From positions 1 through 50,243 of the IMG/VR virus record IMGVR_UViG_3300032315_000895: a DNA stretch of 50,243 nt. One strand, written 5' to 3'. Shown piece after piece: positions 16,001 through 23,790 of the stretch. The notes under the pieces were generated by a model. The model saw only the letters and a list, made by a program, of their open reading frames with translations, made no database searches and was not told where the DNA came from. How positions within the stretch are numbered: the first letter of the stretch is position 1; every line of letters starts with the position of its first letter. The translations under genes were made by a program, and so were the position numbers. Source of the DNA: a virus.

Positions 16001-16786
16001 GATGATCCCGAGGGCGTCGCGGGCCAGTTTCGCGAACTCGTGGGCTCAATGGGCGATCCGCCGACGTTCGGCACTGACGACGCCAAGTGTTTGACCGATG
16101 CATGGAGCGATCCGGACGCCGAGTCGCGAGCAGAGAACCGCGCGACGCTCAACACCTGCCTCCATCAGGCCGCAAACGCCATCGCTAAGCGAGCATTCCT
16201 CCAGCATCTCGACACGCTGAAGGAAGGCGACGAGATCATGGTGACAGTTGGCGGCTGCGGCGCAGGCAAGGGCTTCGCTCTCAAGAACAACCCGAAGGCC
16301 CTGGAGCAGAAGGGCAAGTCGAAGGCCGTGTGGGACTCCGCCGGCGACCAGAACGCGACTGAGAACCCGTGGATTCTCGCCGAGGCCGAGAAGCGAGGCC
16401 TCAAGGCGACGTTCGTGTATGTCCACGCCGACCCAGAGAGGCAGTGGGCCGACCCTGAGCGTGGCGTTGTGAAGCGCGCGAGCGATCCGAAGGACGGCCG
16501 CATGGTCGACGCGAAGGTTTTCGCGGACAGCTATGCGATCGGAGCCAGGAACCACCACGCTTTCCATCAGGCCAACAAAGACAACCCCAACGCGTCGTTC
16601 GTGTTTCTCGATAACACGGGGAAGCCAAAGGAAGTCTCTGGCGTTCCCAAGGAGGCGCTCGCCTACGACTCGGCGAAGCTGGCCGAATTTGCTGAGCGAA
16701 CGGTTGAAAAGTCATCGGCGCCGGACCGCGTGAAGACCGGCGCGTTGCAGGGCCGCAAGATTTGGGGCAAGGCGAAAAAGAAATGA
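13025..16786 (+). CDS. HK97-type portal fused to Tudor-like, Cys-rich and zeta-kinase-like domains
   Basis: A 1253-residue protein; ordinary HK97-like portals have about 400-450. Residues 1-410 are the portal (L-P-L-L-V-Y-R-R, C-W-G-N-S-Y-T-E, F-R-L-P-L-H-L-I-Q-G), which forms the dodecameric DNA channel. About 472-540 is a Hva1/Tudor-like domain (K-G-D-F-V-S-W-G-S-S-G-G). About 582-640 has four cysteines in a HiPIP-like pattern (C-Q-N-C, G-G-C-K-V-V-S-G, C-K-L-W-V-I-P). Linker motif at 646-661, then an unnamed domain (about 668-880, with L-P-D-G-T-P-I-A-L-R-I-D-I-P and W-T-P-V-G-Y-D-P), motif again at 891-906, then a zeta-toxin-like kinase domain (about 965-1245) with P-loop G-G-C-G-A-G-K-G at 1076-1083. 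Portal C-termini face the capsid interior, so the additions are probably internal. It starts and ends in ATGA overlaps. Confidence 0.88.
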   Translation: MIEENAAVSDIVWTPARGENDPDVRSISWNNILLSDEVHGGKFLTSAEVRINPDTALQSTVFLAACRIISETVAGLPLLVYRRLKNGNEEIASEIPLSHVLGFAPNSWQTKFEFFEQMLMALTCWGNSYTEVKSGKYGSVTELNNLHPSRMRIERLENGRLKYSYNDPQTGRMMQYTQDQIMHVRWTPEPDGVKGMVPVEVSRDAIALARACEIYASKFWANMGRPGVVLQTDGALSAETAERLRENWERIHRGVQNAHRTAILTNGLKIEPFGATNNDSQFLEVRRFQCEEIARCFRLPLHLIQGQSGGNLEVQGQEFVNYTLMPWLTRIEQSISRSLIYDDAVYYAKFDTKGLLRGDSGSRASWYSTMLNLGVLSINDIRRAEGYGPLGPEADTHLVAMNLQPLEEAVKPKPDPSMMPGFGSGAPPKAPGGPPSLSEVKTGKSPLESPKGEDSAKQSQTRMSAETRTAPGDLQKGDFVSWGSSGGRARGRVVRLVKGGSVNVPDSDFTIEGTEDDPAALIAVYEEVSGGWRLTKTRVGHKISTLTKIKPLESANDEESRELLPQDEKLEEAHEEIADEDGKWNKTAAHYIEKNPFASRGIKCQNCTHYVEEGGCKVVSGSIDGDAICKLWVIPTEKIVDGPEQRAYCPTGPGGGVKNDCSPAGGSEVKLTASEAREKFERYRPFVSVGDSKNSENIRVPQDEEISAALKDADVQQSKIGASRKLPDGTPIALRIDIPAWNKSEGKTYVVTVHEGKNPEAKKPFGSVLGYDSMAMLSGPVRFSANDEDRAQQVAEGKSKTPLATVNGAFSASRDVPSDIDSWTPVGYDPQKATYFYDKRTGQEVVGGVGALSAGNTVFTREPKYGNRNAKKHYRSLEEMMAVDSWGLESRGFCPTGEGGGIDNSCGDKDGQGGEDGNSSDGNDSSGDSPSDCPKPCHDADVEADKNQDGVTDKARVGVPAMDVPPPPPIPRIPNLDERARAVEESFIAHYEDDPEGVAGQFRELVGSMGDPPTFGTDDAKCLTDAWSDPDAESRAENRATLNTCLHQAANAIAKRAFLQHLDTLKEGDEIMVTVGGCGAGKGFALKNNPKALEQKGKSKAVWDSAGDQNATENPWILAEAEKRGLKATFVYVHADPERQWADPERGVVKRASDPKDGRMVDAKVFADSYAIGARNHHAFHQANKDNPNASFVFLDNTGKPKEVSGVPKEALAYDSAKLAEFAERTVEKSSAPDRVKTGALQGRKIWGKAKKK
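14960..15745 (+). repeat. CPTG linker motif copies 1-2 (in portal)
   Basis: Copy 1 at 14960-15007 (R-A-Y-C-P-T-G-P-G-G-G-V-K-N-D-C) separates the Cys-rich domain from the unnamed domain. Copy 2 at 15695-15742 (R-G-F-C-P-T-G-E-G-G-G-I-D-N-S-C) separates that domain from the zeta-like kinase. Both are followed by a low-complexity Gly/Ser/Asp spacer. Confidence 0.85.
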
Positions 16787-19700
16787 GCAAAGCATCCGAG
16801 CGGGCTACGGAATTGATCGAGGAGATCAAGAAAGCGGCCGGGATCGGCGACGGCCTCGTCGAGTGGTGGGCCGAGGACGCCGATCGCGTCAACAAGATGG
16901 CCGAGAAGGCCAGGAAGTTCGCCGCCAAGGTGACGAAGGCCAGCAAAGAGGGCCGCGCCTACTGTCCGACCGGAGAAGGCGGTGGCGTCGATAATTCGTG
17001 CGGCTCCAAGCAGATGATGGCCCCGGACAAGGACGGGGGCGGCGGGGCTGGCGGAGGAAGCGACGGGCCTCAGACCCCAAGCGAAAAGTATGGGCCGCCG
17101 ATGACTCCCCGGAACGTCCCCCACACGGAAGTTTCCCAAACGTCCGACTCAAAGGCCTTCCTTGACGCCAGAAACGCCGGGGCGAAGCGGCCGGAAAACT
17201 TCTCTGACCTCGATCCCGAGCGGCTCGAAAATGCCGCAAAGTTTCTTTCAAAGGACGGCAAGTCTGGCTGTCTTGTGGACGAAAACGGAGACTTGGGTAA
17301 CGTCTTCAATAACGGAAAAACGTCGGGGGCAGGCATGGACGCGGTTTTGGCCGCGATCGAGCAAGGCGGTGCGCAAACACTTGATTGCTACGACGACTTC
17401 CTTCCCTGGAAGTACGCTCAGCTAGGGTTCGTGGCGACGGCAAAAGTGAAGTGGAGCGACGAGCATGCTCCGCCAAATTGGAACTACGCGGAGAAAGGTC
17501 GCCCCGACGTGGTTATAATGTCGTATCAGGGCGGCGACCGCAGCACGATCCGCTCTCGCGTTGGATCGTTCAGGGCATACGAGGCACTTCCAGACAGCAG
17601 GTACACCGATGACTTCGACTCAGCAAAAGCAACTGCAAGACTTTCGAGCGAGCCTCCCCGACGAACTGAAGGCCGTCTTCGACAGCATGATCAAGGCGAA
17701 GGGCGAGGAGCACGTTCACTCGATCCTCGGCCATCTGAAGGACTCGCTGGAAGAAGCTGTTCATTTGTAGAACCACGAGCCTACTGCGCGACAGGCGAAG
17801 GTGGCGGGCAGGATAACTCTTGCCCTCCAGCTTCGGCAGGAGTCGCGTCCGCCAAGCCCGGCGAACTTGTAAACATCAAGCTTGGCAACGTCCGCCGGCA
17901 GGACGTGATGCTTCGCGGCGGCCTTTCTACGGCCGTGATCGACGAAGGCGCGCGAGAGCGTGCCCAGCAAGACCGGACAGACAATCCGATGCCGCCCGAT
18001 GCGCCGGCTGGCAGCACTGCCGACTTGTACGACAGAGACTTCGTCAGTCGAGAAGACCCGAAGCGTCCCTCAAAGATCACGAATCACGACCCTGTGTTCG
18101 CTGATCACGATCTTTGCCAGAACGACTGCTTTGTGTCACACGACGCGGTGGGCAGGCTGCTCACGTCCCGGCACGAAGATGAACGTCGCGAACTCGGAGG
18201 CGAGGGCCCCGCCGCCACCTTCGACACTCGGCGTGAATTGACTCCGGACCAGTTCGAGTATGTCGTGTCTGCGCTCAAGCGGGACGTCGACCGTGCCTAC
18301 GAAGACGGAAGGAACCCAGGTTTCTACAGCACTGACATCGCTGACTGCATGAGCGTCATGTCGGACTTCTACCCTGAGTTGGGCGATCCGGAGGAAGCCA
18401 CTCGGCGAGGCACGACTCCAGAAGATGCCAATTTCGTTTTTACGATGATCACGGCAATCACGAGCAACGGAACCGATCCGGCCTTGAACCTTGAGTCGGC
18501 GGACGCGATTTATCGGCTGTACCGCGAGCATGGCTCCATCAGGACAAACGACCAACTCATGGGCGGTGAGCGAGCGAAAGAGATTAGGGAGTCTCTTGAG
18601 CGATTCCAGTCCATGATCGACGAGTTTGGCGAGGCCCGAGTCCGAAGAGTCATGTCTGGCGTAACTCACGCATCGACGATCGACGAAACGATGAAGCGTC
18701 TCGCTCGGCAGTCAAAGGAGATTGGCGGAAGCTGGGCCCCCAAGAAGATGCTCAAAGGGGATGAACTTGCGGACGAGGTCGTTCCTGTGTCTGCGGTTTT
18801 CGGCCCAAAGATCGGCGCGTTTTTTGCGAACCTGAGCGGCAAGCACGAGTTCCTGACGATGGACCGATGGCTCATGCGGTCAGTCGGTCGCACGACCGGG
18901 GAGCTATTGACCCGCTCCACACCAACTCAGGCCAACAAGCAGGCCAACGCTGCACTGAAGGCAATCCGAGACCGATCGCGAAAGTCGGACGTTCTCTTTG
19001 GTGTAGACAAGCCGCCGCTGAGCCTCACCAGGGCTGCCGTCGTTAAGTCCCTGGAGCTTCAGGCAAGGTCTGGAGTTATCGAGGAGAGCGGAGCCGCTTA
19101 CGCTTGGTCGCAGGCTGCGGCCAGGGCTTATTCAAAGACCCCCAAAAGCGTCGGCGAAGACGGAACACCACGGGGGTCTTTTGGCGAGCACCCCGATCCG
19201 CAGATACGGGCTGCACACAAGGCCGGCAACACTCTTTCCAAGTCACTGATTCACGAACAGCAAGACCCCCGGTCGCCGATGGCGAGGCGGGTACTTCGGG
19301 AAGTCTTTAAGGAGGTTGCGGAACGGGTTGCAAAAGAGAATCCATCCACTCTCGGCAGCGTTAAGGTAAGCGAAATCCAGGCTGTTCTCTGGCAGTACGA
19401 GCAGAACCTTTGGAAGAACTTGGGCGCCAAGACAAAGATCGAGGGCGACTCCCTGTATTCCGCCGCCGCGAAGTCATTGAAGCAGAGAAGAGAGGGCGGT
19501 GAGCCGCTCAGGACACTGAGGCCTTCTCAGCCAAACAGGCCGAAGTCTGTTCGGTCCTATGATCCGAGCGAATATGTCGACCCAACTTCCGACATGAATA
19601 TCGACCGTCCAGGGCAAAGCGGGCAGGACCTGTGGGACAGCGAGATCGAGACCGCTCAGGTTGACTTTGCCGAATTGCTTCGGGCGATCATGGAAAGCGG

Positions 19701-22700
19701 CGACGTCGAACAAGAGGATCGCGCCTTCTGCCCCACCGGAGAAGGTGGAGGCGTGAAGAACGACTGCTCGTCGAAAGACTCTCCCGAAGGAGACGACGAC
19801 GATGATGGTGACGTAACCGCCAACGACCCCTCGCCCTCGCCCCCGACCCCGCCCTCCGGTGGCTCCGGTCCCGAGATCAACATCGGAGACAAGCGGGAGG
19901 AAATCGTCCGTCGCTTGGATTCGATGGGCGTTGTCGAGGATGACGTTGTCAGCATGGCGGGCGGCGCGTCCGACGGGACGTATGTCTTCATGCGTCGGGA
20001 CCATGACCACGAAGGCGGCGACGGCCTGCATGTCGAGACCACGCGAGACGTGGCCGGCGTGAAGGGCGGACTATTCAGCCAGTCGGTCATCTACAACGCA
20101 GGGCCTGCCGAAGACCCGGAGATTGTCGTCGAGCACAAGTTGATGGACGTGCTGCCTGCCGTCGACAGAGACCCGCTAAAGAGAAACGCAGCCGCCCGCG
20201 AGTTCTTCAGGATTATGACTGGCAGCGTCGAGGCGGCGATCAAGCAGGGTGCGTCAAAGGTCAAGCTCAACGCTGCGGACGGTGCGCCATTCAAGGGCTA
20301 CACGATCTGGCCTCGCATGGGATTCGACGCCCCGATTCCTTTTCATGTTCGCAACAAGCTGCCCGAGAATCTCTCGCACTGCCGATCGCTCCTCGACTTG
20401 CACGCGACGTCCGATGGCACGAGGTGGTGGCGAGACAACGGCGTAGGTCTCGACGTTCAGCTTGACCTTACTCGACCCGACAGCCCGCAGATGCAGGTCT
20501 TCGGGAAGTTCGTTCGGCACTTCGAGCGATCCCGCCGCGAGCTTGTTGTTGGCGAGGGCCTCGACTGGCTGTCCCCGGAGGACACCGCCAAGCTCGAAGA
20601 GTTGTGGGAAGAGATTTGGGACGATGGCCTGCTCGACGACTACGAGGGCGAATCAGAAGATTTCTCGACTCTTGAGAAGAGAGCATTCTGCCCCACCGGC
20701 GAAGGCGGCGGGGTGAAGAACGACTGCTCGGCGTCGGATGGCGGCGGCTCTTCGGTAAAGGAACTGGACAACTCCTGGGAAGACTCGGACGAGATTGTCG
20801 AGGTGTACGAGGGCAAGGACCTTGAAAGACGCCCGCCGATCGAGGGCGCTGAAAAGCTGCGATCCCTTGCGATCGAGAGCCCGGTCGACATGAAGTCTGC
20901 CCTGGACGAGATGGGCGTTTCGTTGTCGGACGCCGTGACCATGTGCGCGGCGCCGTCCGAGGGCACGACAGTCATCGTGTCTCCCGAGCATCCATACGAT
21001 TCGATGGGGCTGGGGACACCGGGCGAAGAGAGCAAGGCCGTTGCGTTCGTGATGACCACGAAGGACGTGTCTGGCATCAAAGACGCCCTCGACAGTAACT
21101 CGTCTCTGAGAAAAACCAGCGACGGCGAGCTTGTCCTTGAGTATCACGCGTTCCACGCATCGGCGGAGGCCCAAGAGAAAGCCGCCGTCGCCTGCGCGAA
21201 GGAAGTGATCGGCGGCGTTATCAAGAGCGTGTCACTCGCCGAGAAGAGCGGCGTCTCTGAGATTCGTCTCGATGCCGCCGGCAGCAAAGACAGCGAGGCG
21301 TTCAAGGGCTACCGAATGTGGCCGAAGTTCGGCTTCGACGGCGTGATCCCGAGGAAGATGCTCACCCGGCTTCGAGAAGCCGATCTTTCGCCACGGGCCG
21401 TCGCCGAGAAGCGGGCCGGCAAGCTGACGATCCAGGCCTTGTACGAAACGAAGGCCGGGCAGAAGTATTGGGAGGATCGGGGACAGGAAATCCCAATGTG
21501 GCTCCGCCCAGGCGACCAGAGCACTCCCGGCTGGGAGCGTTTCAAGGCTTATCGGCAACGGCTCGGTAAGCTCGCCGAGAACCGGAGCTTTGAGGCCGGC
21601 GACGAAATCTTCTCTGACGAAGAACTGAAGAAGCTCGAAGAGTTGTGGGAAGAGTTTCGTAAGGAGTCCGGCGAGAAGCGAGGCTTCTGCGCGACGGGCG
21701 AGGGCGGCGGTATCGACAATTCGTGCGGCTCCGACGGCAAGGCGTCTCCTCCGCCTGTCGAGCCTGCCGGCCTTGATGTTGCCATGCCATCCAAGAACGG
21801 ATGGAAGAGCCAGGAGGCGGTTGTTTACTGGGACAAAAATTCGCTGAGCGGGTCGGTCAGTCCGTCGAAGTTACTGAAGGCCGCCAACTCTTTCACCGTC
21901 GTCGACGGGGCAGAGCTTAGCGGTGTTCTCAAGAACACAGGCATCTCGCTTGACGATGCCATTCGCGTCATGGCCTCAACAGACGATGACGTGAACATCA
22001 TCGCCACTGCCGGCGACACGGCCTACGCGATGGGACGGATGAGCGGCGAAGGCGGTGGCGTAGGAAGCGACAGTGAGTTCACTGTCGTTTCGAGGAAGGA
22101 CGTCGACGGCGTGACCAACGCGATCACCGTCACCACTTCCATGAAGAGGCATGAATCCGGCGAGCTTGAGTTGAAGTACACGCTTTTAGACGTGTCTCCT
22201 GAGGTCAAGGAAAACTCTCGAATCTCGATCGCTCGCCAGATGATGACGTCTGTCACCGCCAGTATCGCCGCTGCCGAAGAGGTTGGCGTCGATACCATCA
22301 CGATGCGTGCCGCAGGGGACGCGAGCAACGATCGGTACAAGGGCTACAGAATCTGGCCGCGACTGGGGTTCGACGGAGAGATTCCCCGAAATCTTGTGAC
22401 GCGAACGTGGTCCCCGATGAAGGGCGTGTTCAACAGCTACGGCGACAAGATTCCAGACTCTGTTCTCTCTCCAAAGGCGAGACAGGAGAAGGCCGGCGGA
22501 AAGCTCACCATCCAGTCGCTGTACGAGACAAAAGAAGGACAGCGGTGGTGGGAGAAGTATGGCGGCAGCATGTCTATGTCTCTCAGTGTCAGCGACAAGG
22601 AGAGCCAGGGCTGGAAGGTCTTCTCGAAGGTTCGCGAGCGTTTCGGCAAGTCGTCGCGTGACCTGCTCTCGGCCATCGCGGAAGCGTGGATCGAGCATCG

Positions 22701-23790
22701 GGCCTTCTGCCCGACGGGCACGGGCAACGGCATCGACAACTCGTGCTCCCCGAAGATGGCTGCCGACAAGGACAGCGGAGGCGGCGGATCAGCCACGTCA
22801 TCGAGATGGGGCGGCGACGAAGCCAACTGGGGAACGTCGAGCGGAACCGAGATTTGGACTCCTGGCAAGCCTCTGTTCGCGGGCTCTGAGTCGCTCGCGG
22901 CCATCAAGATTCACAAGCCAGACGACATCCGCCAGCGGATCGTGGATGGTCTCGGGATGACGGTAGCAGAGGCCGTGCTGGCGTCGGGCCCCATCAAGGA
23001 AGCCGCCGATCGCGCGAGCATCACGCGGCCACGCCTTGAGATCATCCCGCAGGAATTCGGCGACGGCATCAATATGCACTGGTCTTCAATGGGCGTCACC
23101 ACTGGCGAGGGATTTCAGGACGACGAGAAGCAGTTCGCGAAATCCGGCACTGCCGTGAAGGCTGTCGAGGCTTCGAGAAACATTTCCAAAGGCCGCGACG
23201 GCAACGTCCTGCACATGGGCGGTTTCTTTGTTCACCCTGACTTCCAGGGTAAGGGCCTCGCGTTGGAGTCTGTGTCGAATTCGGTGTCGTCAGGCGCCGT
23301 CCGTCTCGTGATGGAGGCTGAGCGATACGATGCCGCCAATCCGACAATTAGAATGACCGGGTACCACATCTGGCCGAAGTACGGATACGATGCGTCGATC
23401 GAAGCGGTCCGCAATTCGCTTCGCTCCGGAGACATTCCTGAGCAGTTCTCGAAAGCAAAGTCCCTGCTCGACATCTACGCGATGCCCGGGGGCCACGAGT
23501 GGTGGAGAGAGAACGGCGGCCCCATCAAGCTCACGTTTGACGCCCGCCCGCGAAGCAAGAGCCGAGAAGCTCTGATAAAATTCCAGGATCGGACAAAGGA
23601 GCGTCGCAGCATGCCGGCACCAGATAGCTCGCGTCGTGGCATCGACTGCGACAACGACCCAATCCTCGACGAGGTCTGGGACGAGATTCAGGAGAACGGC
23701 CTCAGCGGGGAAGCCCCGAGTCAGGAAGACTGGGACCGCTGGGACAAAGAAGACCAGGAGGCCAAGGATGGCAAAGCCCGAGAAGTATAG
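16783..23790 (+). CDS. Modular polyprotein with six CPTG motifs and GNAT-like modules
   Basis: A 2335-residue frame counted from ATG 16783 (ATGA overlap with the portal). Module 1 (about 85-285) contains T-L-D-C-Y-D-D-F-L-P-W-K-Y-A-Q-L-G-F, resembling a GNAT-like fold. Module 2 (about 350-950) is a large helical domain of unknown family. Modules 3-6 are GNAT-like, each with a core G-Y-x-[IM]-W-P-[RK]-x-G-[FY]-D (about 1172, 1509, 1853, 2194) and a following E/D/G-G-x-x-W/Y-W segment. Only the last has a good acetyl-CoA loop (H-P-D-F-Q-G-K-G-L-A, about 2151). CPTG motifs stand at about 58, 332, 980, 1300, 1633 and 1973, mostly after an acidic helix such as L-E-E-L-W-E-E. Between about 17630 and 17768 the credible frame is another one (see the entry at 17609), so this may really be two genes. 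It lies between portal and protease, so it is probably capsid cargo. Confidence 0.8.
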   Translation: MSKASERATELIEEIKKAAGIGDGLVEWWAEDADRVNKMAEKARKFAAKVTKASKEGRAYCPTGEGGGVDNSCGSKQMMAPDKDGGGGAGGGSDGPQTPSEKYGPPMTPRNVPHTEVSQTSDSKAFLDARNAGAKRPENFSDLDPERLENAAKFLSKDGKSGCLVDENGDLGNVFNNGKTSGAGMDAVLAAIEQGGAQTLDCYDDFLPWKYAQLGFVATAKVKWSDEHAPPNWNYAEKGRPDVVIMSYQGGDRSTIRSRVGSFRAYEALPDSRYTDDFDSAKATARLSSEPPRRTEGRLRQHDQGEGRGARSLDPRPSEGLAGRSCSFVEPRAYCATGEGGGQDNSCPPASAGVASAKPGELVNIKLGNVRRQDVMLRGGLSTAVIDEGARERAQQDRTDNPMPPDAPAGSTADLYDRDFVSREDPKRPSKITNHDPVFADHDLCQNDCFVSHDAVGRLLTSRHEDERRELGGEGPAATFDTRRELTPDQFEYVVSALKRDVDRAYEDGRNPGFYSTDIADCMSVMSDFYPELGDPEEATRRGTTPEDANFVFTMITAITSNGTDPALNLESADAIYRLYREHGSIRTNDQLMGGERAKEIRESLERFQSMIDEFGEARVRRVMSGVTHASTIDETMKRLARQSKEIGGSWAPKKMLKGDELADEVVPVSAVFGPKIGAFFANLSGKHEFLTMDRWLMRSVGRTTGELLTRSTPTQANKQANAALKAIRDRSRKSDVLFGVDKPPLSLTRAAVVKSLELQARSGVIEESGAAYAWSQAAARAYSKTPKSVGEDGTPRGSFGEHPDPQIRAAHKAGNTLSKSLIHEQQDPRSPMARRVLREVFKEVAERVAKENPSTLGSVKVSEIQAVLWQYEQNLWKNLGAKTKIEGDSLYSAAAKSLKQRREGGEPLRTLRPSQPNRPKSVRSYDPSEYVDPTSDMNIDRPGQSGQDLWDSEIETAQVDFAELLRAIMESGDVEQEDRAFCPTGEGGGVKNDCSSKDSPEGDDDDDGDVTANDPSPSPPTPPSGGSGPEINIGDKREEIVRRLDSMGVVEDDVVSMAGGASDGTYVFMRRDHDHEGGDGLHVETTRDVAGVKGGLFSQSVIYNAGPAEDPEIVVEHKLMDVLPAVDRDPLKRNAAAREFFRIMTGSVEAAIKQGASKVKLNAADGAPFKGYTIWPRMGFDAPIPFHVRNKLPENLSHCRSLLDLHATSDGTRWWRDNGVGLDVQLDLTRPDSPQMQVFGKFVRHFERSRRELVVGEGLDWLSPEDTAKLEELWEEIWDDGLLDDYEGESEDFSTLEKRAFCPTGEGGGVKNDCSASDGGGSSVKELDNSWEDSDEIVEVYEGKDLERRPPIEGAEKLRSLAIESPVDMKSALDEMGVSLSDAVTMCAAPSEGTTVIVSPEHPYDSMGLGTPGEESKAVAFVMTTKDVSGIKDALDSNSSLRKTSDGELVLEYHAFHASAEAQEKAAVACAKEVIGGVIKSVSLAEKSGVSEIRLDAAGSKDSEAFKGYRMWPKFGFDGVIPRKMLTRLREADLSPRAVAEKRAGKLTIQALYETKAGQKYWEDRGQEIPMWLRPGDQSTPGWERFKAYRQRLGKLAENRSFEAGDEIFSDEELKKLEELWEEFRKESGEKRGFCATGEGGGIDNSCGSDGKASPPPVEPAGLDVAMPSKNGWKSQEAVVYWDKNSLSGSVSPSKLLKAANSFTVVDGAELSGVLKNTGISLDDAIRVMASTDDDVNIIATAGDTAYAMGRMSGEGGGVGSDSEFTVVSRKDVDGVTNAITVTTSMKRHESGELELKYTLLDVSPEVKENSRISIARQMMTSVTASIAAAEEVGVDTITMRAAGDASNDRYKGYRIWPRLGFDGEIPRNLVTRTWSPMKGVFNSYGDKIPDSVLSPKARQEKAGGKLTIQSLYETKEGQRWWEKYGGSMSMSLSVSDKESQGWKVFSKVRERFGKSSRDLLSAIAEAWIEHRAFCPTGTGNGIDNSCSPKMAADKDSGGGGSATSSRWGGDEANWGTSSGTEIWTPGKPLFAGSESLAAIKIHKPDDIRQRIVDGLGMTVAEAVLASGPIKEAADRASITRPRLEIIPQEFGDGINMHWSSMGVTTGEGFQDDEKQFAKSGTAVKAVEASRNISKGRDGNVLHMGGFFVHPDFQGKGLALESVSNSVSSGAVRLVMEAERYDAANPTIRMTGYHIWPKYGYDASIEAVRNSLRSGDIPEQFSKAKSLLDIYAMPGGHEWWRENGGPIKLTFDARPRSKSREALIKFQDRTKERRSMPAPDSSRRGIDCDNDPILDEVWDEIQENGLSGEAPSQEDWDRWDKEDQEAKDGKAREV
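16954..22746 (+). repeat. CPTG linker motif copies 3-8 (in polyprotein)
   Basis: Copies start at 16954, 17776, 19720, 20680, 21679 and 22699, each 48 bases long. Sequences vary: C-A-T-G instead of C-P-T-G in copies 4 and 7, G-G-G-Q-D in copy 4, V-K-N-D in copies 5 and 6, and T-G-N-G-I in copy 8. The two cysteines (C-x11-C), the T-G and the asparagine before the last two residues never change. Confidence 0.85.
17609..17770 (+). CDS. Start of second polyprotein gene in alternate frame (probable 1-nt frame break)
   Basis: This frame reads M-T-S-T-Q-Q-K-Q-L-Q-D-F-R-A-S-L-P-D-E-L-K and a helix ending L-K-D-S-L-E-E-A-V-H-L, then stop. Its third codon positions are strongly G/C, whereas the polyprotein frame over the same bases is rich in Arg/Pro/Gly with A/T third positions, so this is the real coding frame here. 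Adding one T to the TTT at 17764-17766 would join it smoothly into V-E-P-R-A-Y-C, the usual acidic-helix-plus-CPTG arrangement. The likely explanation is an indel, natural or an assembly error, at the start of a separate gene that begins at 17609 and ends at 23790. The preceding gene would then end near here. Confidence 0.6.
   Translation: MTSTQQKQLQDFRASLPDELKAVFDSMIKAKGEEHVHSILGHLKDSLEEAVHL
23756..23761 (+). promoter_or_regulatory. Strong ribosome binding site that fixes the protease start
   Basis: AGGAGG, six bases before ATG 23768, inside the end of the polyprotein gene. It identifies 23768 rather than 23636 as the start of the protease gene. Confidence 0.8.
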
